DNA of 64,000 nt from Chloroflexota bacterium (GTDB taxonomy: Bacteria > Chloroflexota > Dehalococcoidia > JACPQD01), in assembly GCA_016190665.1 (NCBI GenBank), contig JACPQD010000012.1, positions 50,961 to 114,960 of the forward strand, written 5' to 3'. Below are positions 14,861 through 22,967 of this stretch, one piece after another (positions within the stretch are counted from its first letter, which is position 1; every line of letters begins with the position of its first letter). The translations under genes were made by a program, and so were the position numbers. A model generated the notes under the pieces. That model was not told the origin of the DNA. It was given only the letters and a program-made list of their open reading frames with translations, and ran no database searches.

Positions 14861-15589
14861 TCAGATGCCAAGGCTCTCGCCGACTAACAAGATGTTGTGC
14901 CTTTGCCTGTGATGGGCAGGATACTGCGCGCTCGGAATACGCCCGCCCTCAATGATTATGGTATAGTTGCAGCCACGTTCCTCGTGGGCGCAGTCGACGC
15001 ATCTCCCCGACTTAACGCACGGAAGCCCATAGTATGCTTGTCTGTGGTGTTTATCGGCATGGCGCCTGAAGTTTGCGGGGGCAGCTATCTGGCGGATGCG
15101 GTTCAGCGCTCCCTGAAGATCGGGGACCAGCTTGTTGACGCCTGCCACGATAATAATCTTCCTGGGTCCGTAGATCATGGCAGCCACTCGGTTCCCGTTG
15201 CCGTCAGTGGCTACGACTCTCCCATCCAACGTGACCGCGTTAGCCCCCGAGAGGAAGACGTCCGCCATCATCGCCCGGCGCTCCAAATCTATCCGTTCCT
15301 CGCCCAGGACCTTGTAGCCGCCATCTTCATGTTTGTCGAAGGGGTTGAGAATTTCGTGGTTGTTGGATTGAATCAGCAGAGGTAAGACCCCTATCTGCTG
15401 AATGGTTACCGAGTCTCCACAGCCAATCGACGCCCCCGGAGGTATCAGGCTGAGAATCCTCTCCCGAGCAGCATGACGGTCCGGGAGATATTCAGCCTGC
15501 ACGCGCTTTCTGCGAAAGTTGGCGACAGCAATCTCCGCCTGCTGCTGCCAGAAAACCCGCAATTCATCCTGGATGTCGGTCTCGTCCAT
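14861..15589 (-). CDS. LUD-domain protein (lactate-utilisation-like, DUF162)
   Basis: 242 residues. The LUD fold is shown by IGCGDSVTIQQIGVLPLL, FLSGANAVTLDGRVVATDGN and GNRVAAMIYGPRKIIIVAG, followed by NKLVPDLQGAL. A C-terminal cysteine group (LPCVKSGRCVDCAHEERGCN) could hold an iron-sulfur cluster or zinc, as in many stand-alone LUD proteins. Relatives LutB/LutC take part in oxidising lactate and other 2-hydroxyacids. Presence beside a LarA-type racemase gene in the cluster fits a hydroxyacid theme. The ATG at 15589 was chosen for GAGGAGGGGCTCGGTG upstream; an in-frame ATG at 15646 overlaps the preceding gene. Confidence 0.85.
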   Translation of the reverse strand: MDETDIQDELRVFWQQQAEIAVANFRRKRVQAEYLPDRHAARERILSLIPPGASIGCGDSVTIQQIGVLPLLIQSNNHEILNPFDKHEDGGYKVLGEERIDLERRAMMADVFLSGANAVTLDGRVVATDGNGNRVAAMIYGPRKIIIVAGVNKLVPDLQGALNRIRQIAAPANFRRHADKHHRQAYYGLPCVKSGRCVDCAHEERGCNYTIIIEGGRIPSAQYPAHHRQRHNILLVGESLGI

Positions 15590-15630
15590 CACCGAGCCCC
15601 TCCTCGCCAACAATAACTCATATCGTTCAG

Positions 15631-17328
15631 CTAGTCGTTCAGCCATACCTCCTGTTGTTTGTTGTTTATGTGGCCTGACGAAGCTATTTTGTAATTGACC
15701 ACCCGCGAGGCATGGGCAATATGCGTGAGGTGCCACGCAAGCGCTATGTCTGGATTATCTTCAAGAAGGATCATCAGCATCTCTCGGACCAGTTTCTTGC
15801 GCGCAACTAGATCTACCTCCCGAGATTGCTTCTGGTAAAGCTCGTCGAATTTCGGGTTGCTGTACTTCCCGTAATTCCTGCCGGCGCCCGTTACATAGTT
15901 CTCACCGAACCTGAGATCTGGGTCCTCGATAGCCGTGGCGGGCCCGTGTACCACGGTATCAAAGGCGCCGCGCACCAGGGCGTCATCGAAAGCTGCCGTG
16001 ACTCTCATCACGAGCTCAGCCTTGACACCAATCTTGCCTAGTTCGGAGAGAATGAAAGTCCCACGTCTCTGATATGTCTCCTCTGGCCTACTGAGGATCG
16101 AGGTCCTGAATCCTTCAGGGAAACCAGCCTCTGCCAGGAGCTTCCTGGCCTCGGCGACATCGGCATCCTTCGGTTGCCGAAAGCCGGGCATCTTCAGCAG
16201 CTCATTCTCCGGTATCCCCCAGGCGCCTGCCGATGACATCTGCGCGCCGATAATGGCGCCGCCTTCAAACACTGTGCTAATGAACGCCTGACGGTCAATG
16301 GCGAGACTTGCCGCTCGACGCACTCGGGGATCGGACCATGGCTGCTTTTCCAGATTCAGACGAAGGTGGTAGAAGGTGGGCTGCCAATTGATTTGGACAG
16401 TCAGACGTGGCTCCGTCTTAGCTATCTTCGCCTGGCCAGGGCTGATGCCGTACGGGTATGGAAGGTAAAGGACCCTTCCGGTACGAAGGGCAGCGAACCG
16501 AGTAGCATCGTCCCTCAACAAATAGAGTCTTATTCCCTCCAAATATGGGCGCCCCTTAGCGAAATACTCGTTGTTCTTAACGTACTCGAGCACCGTTCCC
16601 GGAACAAATCCTTTGAATTTGAACGGGCCGGTCCCCAGAATCACCTGCTTCATGTCACCCCCGGTTTCGATAATACGTCCGGGCAGTATCGCGAGCCAGT
16701 CTATGGCCAATATTGAAGAAAGCGAAGCGCTGGGGTAATTCAAACTGATCCTGACCGTATCAGGAGAGATGGCTTCCACCTCAGAAATGGCGCGTAGCGC
16801 GGCCTGTCTCGGGCTTCGCACGCCCCTAGGCGGCCTGCGGACCCTGTCCAAAGTGGCTTTGACATCATGGCTGCTGAAGGGCGTACCATCGTGCCACTTC
16901 ACCCCCGTCCTTAGGCGGAACTTGTATTCCAGGCCATTGGGACTCATTTCCCAGCTATCGGCCAAATCCGGGATGATCTTCTCGTTCGGCCAGGACAAGG
17001 GATCATACTGGAGAAGACCGTTGTAGGCAGGCATGAGATAGAGCGGGTGTTGTCCACCCGCCTCCTGGTGGATATCGAAGCTGCCCGGCTCGGCCGCTTG
17101 CCCGTATGTTAGTATGCCGCCGTATCTTGGCTGGCCACCTTGGGGCTTGGGAGTGACAGAAGGTGCGGCCACGCCTGGCGCCGCCTTGATTGGCGGCCCC
17201 TCAGCCTTTGCGGAGGCCGCTGGCTTTTCTGGGGTCGACGTGGGCGTGACGACTGGGGAGCAACCCGCCAGCAACAGGCTCAGAATCGTCAGGTAGCTTG
17301 CTGCCAGGAATAGTCTCTGCCTCAGCAT
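15631..17328 (-). CDS. Family-5 (oligopeptide-type) ABC substrate-binding lipoprotein
   Basis: 565 residues. It has a lipoprotein signal peptide with lipobox LLLAGC near residue 24, then a Thr/Pro/Ala linker, then an SBP_bac_5 domain (GILTYGQAAEPGSFDIH, KFRLRTGVKWHDGTPFSSHD, GTGPFKFKGF, VRRAASLAIDRQAF, ARKLLAEAGFPEG). The protein captures a peptide, opine, nickel chelate or other solute outside the cell and should pass it to an ABC permease, but no permease or ATPase gene is in the window. It is closely related to the protein at 19059-20759, including the tail HINNKQQEVWLND. The ATG at 17328 follows GGGAGG. It lies directly behind partner copy B. Confidence 0.92.
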   Translation of the reverse strand: MLRQRLFLAASYLTILSLLLAGCSPVVTPTSTPEKPAASAKAEGPPIKAAPGVAAPSVTPKPQGGQPRYGGILTYGQAAEPGSFDIHQEAGGQHPLYLMPAYNGLLQYDPLSWPNEKIIPDLADSWEMSPNGLEYKFRLRTGVKWHDGTPFSSHDVKATLDRVRRPPRGVRSPRQAALRAISEVEAISPDTVRISLNYPSASLSSILAIDWLAILPGRIIETGGDMKQVILGTGPFKFKGFVPGTVLEYVKNNEYFAKGRPYLEGIRLYLLRDDATRFAALRTGRVLYLPYPYGISPGQAKIAKTEPRLTVQINWQPTFYHLRLNLEKQPWSDPRVRRAASLAIDRQAFISTVFEGGAIIGAQMSSAGAWGIPENELLKMPGFRQPKDADVAEARKLLAEAGFPEGFRTSILSRPEETYQRRGTFILSELGKIGVKAELVMRVTAAFDDALVRGAFDTVVHGPATAIEDPDLRFGENYVTGAGRNYGKYSNPKFDELYQKQSREVDLVARKKLVREMLMILLEDNPDIALAWHLTHIAHASRVVNYKIASSGHINNKQQEVWLND

Positions 17329-17383
17329 TGTGACCTCCCTAATAATTCGTGTCACGAGAACTGCAGGCCTCAACAAATCCGCA

Positions 17384-18436
17384 TTATTGAATTTCGACTT
17401 TTCGTGTAACCGGCCTCATGCGCGCAAAGCCAGGTATGAAAAGGGAGTTGGGGCCCGGCCCGCCAAACACTATCACATGGAGGTCGGACGCTTTCTCCAC
17501 CATCGGCACCATGGCATGAGGCCCCCAACTGTAGAATTTCCTCCAGTTGTCGTAAAAGAAGTCGATTTGACCGGGATCGAATCTATAAAGCGGAATCCTT
17601 GCGTGTTCGTAGAAGAACCTTTTCACGTCTGCTTTGGAGAATCCGCCTGATGCAATGGCTTTGGCGTGGTGCGGGCAGAGCACCAGCAGCGGGAACGCGT
17701 CTCCCATCGTGTTTCGGCACGCGGCAGTGGCCATGGAATCGGCGATGGCGCCCATCAGTCCCTGCGCCGAACCTGATGACAGCGGCTCCACGTGATGGGG
17801 AGGCTCGACAACAAAAACAGTCACCGCACTCTCGTTTGTCGACAATCCCTGTTCAACGTGATAGGGTTCCCAGGGGGATTCCTCCTCATTCTCTCCCATA
17901 CAGTAGCTGTATTTCACCAGCCACCCGTGAGCATGCATATCCGTCGCCCCGGCAACCCCAGCGACGTTCAGAAGTATGAGTCGAATCGCTCTTCCGATAG
18001 CCGCATTGGCTTGCCAGCTAACTGTGGTTCCTCCCCGTCCCGAACTGATGTCCAGAACAGACCTGATAGGCCCATTGACGATCAAGAGCGGGGAAGTGCT
18101 ATGGCTGGTTGTCAGCCACGAGTAAAGCAGATCTGGCTTCTCGGCTATGCATTCCACCGCGGCCGTTATGATGGGCATGTATTCCGGCTCACACCCCGCC
18201 ATCACGGCATTTATGGCGATCTTCTCGATGGTGGCTTCCCCTTTGGAGGCCTCGAGTATGGCTACCACCTTGGCGGGGTCCTGGCCCACGGCTTGCAGGA
18301 ATCGCTCCATCCTCTCCTGAGTCGGTGGAAAAATCGGGTGTCCGTCCGTCCATCCGCGCCGGTGAAACTCCCTGTTGATCGCCTCTAAAGAGCCCTCCAG
18401 CTCCATTCGCGTCGACGTCAGTCTGAGACTAGCCAT
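17384..18436 (-). CDS. UGSC-partner family protein, copy B
   Basis: 350 residues with all family blocks: GWTDGHPIFPPTQERMERFL, KIAINAVMAGCEPEYMPII, TSHSTSPLLIVNGPI, GGTTVSWQANAAIGRAI, ENEEESPWEPYHVEQG and VEPPHHVEP. Its start overlaps the stop of UGSC copy B by 8 bp (ATG GCT AGT over GGC TAG), so the two are translationally coupled and very likely interact. It is cytoplasmic by sequence. The first segment (residues 20-60) matches the complete 67-residue protein encoded at 20885. Function unknown. Confidence 0.88.
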   Translation of the reverse strand: MASLRLTSTRMELEGSLEAINREFHRRGWTDGHPIFPPTQERMERFLQAVGQDPAKVVAILEASKGEATIEKIAINAVMAGCEPEYMPIITAAVECIAEKPDLLYSWLTTSHSTSPLLIVNGPIRSVLDISSGRGGTTVSWQANAAIGRAIRLILLNVAGVAGATDMHAHGWLVKYSYCMGENEEESPWEPYHVEQGLSTNESAVTVFVVEPPHHVEPLSSGSAQGLMGAIADSMATAACRNTMGDAFPLLVLCPHHAKAIASGGFSKADVKRFFYEHARIPLYRFDPGQIDFFYDNWRKFYSWGPHAMVPMVEKASDLHVIVFGGPGPNSLFIPGFARMRPVTRKVEIQ

Positions 18437-19004
18437 TTGCGGGCACCCCCGTGAGAAGGCTGACTACTCTCTCAATGATGGCCTCCGTGGCCGTCTCAGC
18501 CTGCTTAGCGTCCGCGATGTTGGACAGCTTGCCTCCCGTAGCCTGGTCGTCGAGCACGATCATGCCCAGTTCCGCCAGACCGTGCAGCATTGCCTCCCTC
18601 TTGGCGTGCTTCTCGAAATCCTCCTGGACGAGGGCGACTCCCGGTATGCCGCGTCCTTCCAGCGTCACCAGATCGTGGATACACCACGACGTGCACGAAC
18701 CTCAGGAGCATATGCCCTCGACTACGGCGTCATATTTCGCCACTATGTCCTCAAGCACTTCCTTCGGCAAGGCGGCGCCGGCCCTGGGCTTCTTCACTAT
18801 GGTTATCTGCCTGGGAGCGTAGTCCCGTGAAAGGACGGCTGCTATGCTTTCCATCAGCAGCCCGGCATTCGGCTTGCGGTTATCTACCAGACATATGGAC
18901 TTGTCCGTCAAGCTGCCCGCTCTGGCTGCCAGCTGCGACTTGGCGTCAGGATGCAATTTCTCTGCCCTTGGCGACAGTACTATCTTCGTCGTGGTTAACG
19001 GCAT
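18429..19004 (-). CDS. UGSC-type selenoprotein, copy B (UGA at 18702-18704 read as selenocysteine)
   Basis: 191 residues with Sec101 at the in-frame TGA 18702-18704. The site reads C-S-U-G-S-C-T-S-W-C-I-H-D, the exact motif after which the UGSC family is named. The N-terminal half has LVDNRKPNAGLLMESIAAVL and YDAVVEGIC; the C-terminal half has LEGRGIPGVALVQEDFE and ends GVPANG. The Sec/Cys pair suggests a redox centre; no substrate is established for the family. A 6-bp hairpin lies 15-31 nt after the TGA. Upstream is a binding-lipoprotein gene (54-bp gap); downstream partner copy B overlaps by 8 bp. A nonsense mutation is unlikely because the same TGA site recurs in two other genes. Confidence 0.88.
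18673..18689 (-). promoter_or_regulatory. Candidate bacterial SECIS hairpin, copy B
   Basis: UCGUGG (18689-18684) pairs with CCACGA (18678-18673) around loop UGUAU. The stem starts 15 nt and the loop 21 nt after the U of the UGA, the same positions as in the other two genes. Confidence 0.65.
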
Positions 19005-19058
19005 TCTAGATTATCCCCCTCTGCTGAGCCAGTGTTCTTTGCTTGCTCTGTCAATCGG

Positions 19059-20759
19059 CTAGTCAGCAAGCCAGACCTCCTGATGCCTGTTATTGATAAG
19101 CGGCGATGAGGCGATCTTGTAGTTCTTCAGCCGCGCGTCATGCGCGATCTGGGTGATGCCCCAGGCGAGAGGCACATCGGGATTGTCCTGGAAGATTATC
19201 ATCTGCATCTCCCGGACCAGCTTCTTGCGCTCATTCACGTCCAGGGCGCGCGACTGCTGCTGGTTGAGCTCGTCGATCTTGGCGCTGTTGTATTTCCCGT
19301 AGTTCCTGCCGCCCCGGCTGATATAGAAGTCGCCAAATCTGAGGTCCGGGTCATCGAGAGCCGTCGCCTCGCTGTGGGCCATCATGTCGAAGGCGCCTTT
19401 GAGGAGGCTGTCTTCAAAAGCGGCCGTCACCCTCAGGAGGTGTTCGCCTTTTATCCCCAGCTTTGCCAGCTCGGCAAGAATAAAGGTGCCATATCTCTCG
19501 TACGTCGCGTCCGACCTGGTCATGATCGAAGCGGCGAATCCGTCGGGAAAGCCAGCTTCGCCGAGGAGTTTCCTGGCCTCTGCCATGTCGGCATCCTTCG
19601 GCTGTCGGTAGCCTGGCATCTTCAGCAGCTCATCCTCAGGTATTCCCCAGGGGCCGCGCGATGGCATTGGGGCGCCGATGAGGCCGTTGCCTTCGAGGAC
19701 GGTGGCGATAAACGCCTGGCGGTCAATGGCCAGGAATATGGCACGACGCACGCGTGAATCTCCCCAGGGTGGTCTGTTGAAATTCATGGATAGGCGTGCC
19801 AGGCTGGTACGCCAATTGCTTTGGACCACCAGACGCGGGTCGGCTTTGGCCACCTCTGCTTGGGTCGGCGTGACGCCATAGGGGAAAGGCAGGTACAGAA
19901 CCCGGCTAGTTCGAAGGGCGGCGAAGCGGGTGGCAGCATCCCTGACCACAAAGATTCTTATGCCGTCCAGGTAGGGCCGTCCGCGGACAAAGTACTCGCT
20001 GTTCTTGACATACTCATAGCTTGAGGCGGGCGAGAAACCTTTGAGCTTGAAGGGGCCCGTGCCCAGGATATCCTGCTTCATGTCGCCCTTAGCTTCGAGG
20101 ACATGCTTCGGCAGCATGGCCAGCCAGTCCATTGCCAGGTTCGAGAGAAGGGAAGCGCTCGGATAGCTCAGGCGTATTCTCACCGCATCGGGGGCGATCG
20201 CTTCCACTCCGGTCAGGGAGGGGAAGGAAGCCTGCCTGGGGCTCTTCATGCCCCTGGGCGGCGTGCGGATCCTGTCTAAGCTAGCCTTAACATCTTCACT
20301 GGTGAAAGGTCTGCCATCGTGCCATTTGACTCCACTTCGCAGGCGGAACGTGTATTGCAGGCCATCGGAGCTCACCTCCCAACTCGTGGCCAGGTCCGAT
20401 ATGATCTTGGGCTCCGGCCAGGCCAGCGGGTCATGCTGGAGCAGACCGTTGTAGGCTGAGAGGAAAAGCAGCAAGTGTTGTGCGCCAGCTTCCTGGTGAA
20501 GGTCAAAGCTGGCTGGCTCGGCGGGCACTGCTTGGGTAAGGACGCCGCCATACTTGGGTTGCCCCGCCACCGGCTTAGCGGTGGGGGAGGGCGCCAGCGG
20601 AGCTGGAGGGGCTTTGACAGCTGGAGTCGGCGCGCCGGACGGCGGCGTCGAGGCTTTTGGGGGCGAAGGGGGCGCCGCCCCGGGTGCGCAGCCGGGAAGG
20701 AACGACCAAAACAGGGCCAGACAGGTCACTACCATGACTTGCTTTTTGGGTCCCACCAC
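19059..20759 (-). CDS. Family-5 (oligopeptide-type) ABC substrate-binding lipoprotein
   Basis: 566 residues with signal peptide and lipobox FLPGC near residue 24, a Pro/Ala-rich linker and a full SBP_bac_5 domain (GVLTQAVPAEPASFDLHQ, FRLRSGVKWHDGRPFTSEDV, GTGPFKLKGFSP, VRRAIFLAIDRQAF). It is a close paralogue of the 15631-17328 protein: same length, block order and C-terminus (SSPLINNRHQEVWLAD). The start is GTG 20759 with AAGGAGG 7 bases upstream; an ATG at 20735 is the alternative. It precedes UGSC copy B by 54 bp in the same direction. As with the other three, no permease genes are nearby. Confidence 0.92.
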   Translation of the reverse strand: MVGPKKQVMVVTCLALFWSFLPGCAPGAAPPSPPKASTPPSGAPTPAVKAPPAPLAPSPTAKPVAGQPKYGGVLTQAVPAEPASFDLHQEAGAQHLLLFLSAYNGLLQHDPLAWPEPKIISDLATSWEVSSDGLQYTFRLRSGVKWHDGRPFTSEDVKASLDRIRTPPRGMKSPRQASFPSLTGVEAIAPDAVRIRLSYPSASLLSNLAMDWLAMLPKHVLEAKGDMKQDILGTGPFKLKGFSPASSYEYVKNSEYFVRGRPYLDGIRIFVVRDAATRFAALRTSRVLYLPFPYGVTPTQAEVAKADPRLVVQSNWRTSLARLSMNFNRPPWGDSRVRRAIFLAIDRQAFIATVLEGNGLIGAPMPSRGPWGIPEDELLKMPGYRQPKDADMAEARKLLGEAGFPDGFAASIMTRSDATYERYGTFILAELAKLGIKGEHLLRVTAAFEDSLLKGAFDMMAHSEATALDDPDLRFGDFYISRGGRNYGKYNSAKIDELNQQQSRALDVNERKKLVREMQMIIFQDNPDVPLAWGITQIAHDARLKNYKIASSPLINNRHQEVWLAD

Positions 20760-20884
20760 TGGGCCTCCTTTCTTAAGCCGCGCCGAGTGGCGCCGGCCAC
20801 AGCCCTTTGCTCGCTAACGTGGACGGTCTTGTTGAGCCGCGTTCAAGAGCGGCGGTCACCTCTTGTCAAGCTCATTTTCCCCAT

Positions 20885-21088
20885 TCAATCTTTTACCGCT
20901 GCCCTCTCTCGAATTTCCCCGACGACCTCGTCAGGTTCAAGGCCAACGTATTGCAAAAACTCGCTGACGCGCTCCTCGGTAGGTGGTATTATCGGAAGCC
21001 CGTCCGTCCACCCTTTGGAATGGAACAGTTCCACCGCCTCGGTATAATCATCGACGGGGATTTGCTCGGACGTCAGCTTGGATTTCAT
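20885..21088 (-). CDS. Short protein equal to the N-terminal segment of the UGSC-partner family
   Basis: 67 residues: DDYTEAVELFHSKGWTDGLP, then IIPPTEERVSEFLQYVG, then EPDEVVGEIRERAAVKD and a stop. This aligns with residues about 15-70 of the partner proteins and ends just where their EKxAxNAVMAGC core begins. It has a plausible ribosome site (AAAGG) and an ATG at 21088, 54 bp behind LarA. It may be a genuine one-domain protein, since the boundary is clean, or the remnant of a truncated copy; the following 125 bp show no continuation of the family in any frame I checked. Confidence 0.6.
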   Translation of the reverse strand: MKSKLTSEQIPVDDYTEAVELFHSKGWTDGLPIIPPTEERVSEFLQYVGLEPDEVVGEIRERAAVKD

Positions 21089-21142
21089 TCAGCAACCTTT
21101 CTATCGAGTTCAGTATCCCAAAGATTTTCTCTCCAGGGCTGT

Positions 21143-22414
21143 TTACGTTGGGCAATACTGGGACGTGCCATCAGGAATGACGGCCACACGGGCATAGCCT
21201 GGGTATTCTCTCTTCAACTCCACCAGGGCTTGCTCCCAAGTCTTGGCCCAGATGATGGACTCGGGAGGCCCGAAATAGCCCGCTGAAGCCCGGTCGGTGT
21301 AGGAAGAGAGCGCGATGAACTTTCGTATGTTGGCAGGCAACTCTCTGCTGGCCCACAGCTTGCCGCCCAGGTTCTTGCCGAAGGGGCCGGTGAGATAGTG
21401 GGTCACTTGCCCGGAAGGGGTGTTGGCGATAAGGACCATCGCTCCACCTTCCTTCTTCACGAACATGGCGCCGAGGCGAAGAGCCGCCATCGCCTCACTC
21501 GCCTTGTGATACGCGTTGGCAACGCATATGTCGGCGTCATCAGTTCGAAGTGTGGCGTAATGCTCCGTCGCCATCTTAACTCCAGCGCGGTGGGCGGCTA
21601 CCAGGTCTCCCACGAAAGCGGCTACCGGCTCGCGCCGGTTATTGACCACGACGTTCACAATAACGTCCAGCCCGGCCATCCGTGCCGCCTCCTCCATATC
21701 GAGGCGCATCACGTTACCTTGTCCTTTTCCGATACCGACCGTGGGATGAAGGTTGCCCAGGGGGTGTTCCCGAGTGGGTGCACTGCGCCCACCGACGCCG
21801 TGGTGATTGGCCCAGATTGTATCCATGGAGGCGACGCCGGGCACGATGAGCTTGGCCCCACCACCGAACCCCGCAGAAACATGGGGAAGGATACAGCCGA
21901 TAGCTATTTTGAGGTCGCAGGACATCACTTCGCCGTTTATGGAGACGGGCGTGCCGCCGCTCGTCTCGCCAAGGTAAATACAGTTTCCGTGGGGATTATG
22001 GTTGTAGACTGGGAACCTGTCCATTACTGCCTCACCAAGCTTCTTGGCTTGCTCCACTCTGTTGAGTGGGCCGTGGGCGCCCAGGCCGCAAATAAACCTG
22101 ATATTGCGATCCGCGATGCCCGCCTCCCTCAGCTCATCCAGGACATAGGGAACCAGCTCAGCTATGTTGGTGGGCCGCGTCATATCGTCGAAAACAATGG
22201 CGACCTCTTTCCGGCCCTTGGCTAGCTCCCGAATGGGTGAGGTGCCAATCGGGTGAGAGAATGCCTCCCGCAGCGCCGCCTCAGACGCCTTAGGGGCGTC
22301 GTGGCCCTTCATATGGTAGGTGACCACGTCCCATGAGTTGGGGAAAGCCAGTTCTACGTCGACATCACCGTACCAGGCTAGCTGGCGCACCTTTGCGGAC
22401 TTAAGACCTAACAC
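21143..22414 (-). CDS. larA: LarA-family nickel-dependent racemase-like protein
   Basis: 423 residues, full LarA (DUF2088) length. LarA uses a nickel pincer nucleotide bound to Lys184 and His200 in the Lactobacillus enzyme. Here Lys188 (GGGAKLIVPG) and His204 (ANHHG) are exactly 16 apart, and the two catalytic His have counterparts His114 (GAHGPLN) and His178 (LPHVSAG), so the active site is complete. DDMTRPTN is also typical. Substrates of the family are lactate and other 2-hydroxyacids. The cofactor genes larB, larC and larE are not in the window. The start is GTG 22414 with AAAGGTG upstream. It lies within the UGSC cluster, same strand. Confidence 0.9.
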   Translation of the reverse strand: MLGLKSAKVRQLAWYGDVDVELAFPNSWDVVTYHMKGHDAPKASEAALREAFSHPIGTSPIRELAKGRKEVAIVFDDMTRPTNIAELVPYVLDELREAGIADRNIRFICGLGAHGPLNRVEQAKKLGEAVMDRFPVYNHNPHGNCIYLGETSGGTPVSINGEVMSCDLKIAIGCILPHVSAGFGGGAKLIVPGVASMDTIWANHHGVGGRSAPTREHPLGNLHPTVGIGKGQGNVMRLDMEEAARMAGLDVIVNVVVNNRREPVAAFVGDLVAAHRAGVKMATEHYATLRTDDADICVANAYHKASEAMAALRLGAMFVKKEGGAMVLIANTPSGQVTHYLTGPFGKNLGGKLWASRELPANIRKFIALSSYTDRASAGYFGPPESIIWAKTWEQALVELKREYPGYARVAVIPDGTSQYCPT

Positions 22415-22967
22415 TCTTCACCTTTCTGCGGGGAACTTTCGCTCCAAATCCGAGCGCGAGCGGCGCGGAAAACGCCTTGAACACAAGCGAAGGACGGTCA
22501 CCGGCGGTTTGTCGCGGTGAGACTTAGTCCCTGGCCCATCTGGAACCCCAGCCCGCCGGCTGTCTGATTTCCCTGGTGGCCGGCCTGTTGTAATTGCACC
22601 ACAGGCTCATCAGTTGCCACCGTACCACGCTGGTCGGGCGCTGTGGGCTCGGAGGTTGGGGAAATGGCTGCAACCGGCGCATTCCCTGGCGCAGGCCTTT
22701 CCCTCTCTCCCTGGGTAGGGCTACGGCGGCCAGATGGAAAGCAGAAGCCGACCTCTCCACTTGCCGAAGCAGGCCAGCTTCTGTATCATCACCACCCTCC
22801 GATCCCGGCCGCCCTTCGCTTGGCCGGATTGACCTCGGCTATTTCGACTTACTGATTCTTCCTTCGCTCCTCACACACGGGACGGCATCATAGCGGCATC
22901 TCCTACATATCAGCAGCGGCCGTCCCTACGATTTCCTGCAACGCAGTTGACAAGGCGGTTTTGTCTA
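22415..22967. other. 553-bp gap without a supported gene
   Basis: Separates the LarA gene from the fused selenoprotein gene upstream. Short open frames on both strands have no ribosome site, no family blocks and unusual composition. No hairpin with a T-tract, tRNA or clear repeat was found. It may hold the promoter for the larA-to-partner A segment, but I see no convincing -35/-10 pair. Confidence 0.4.
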
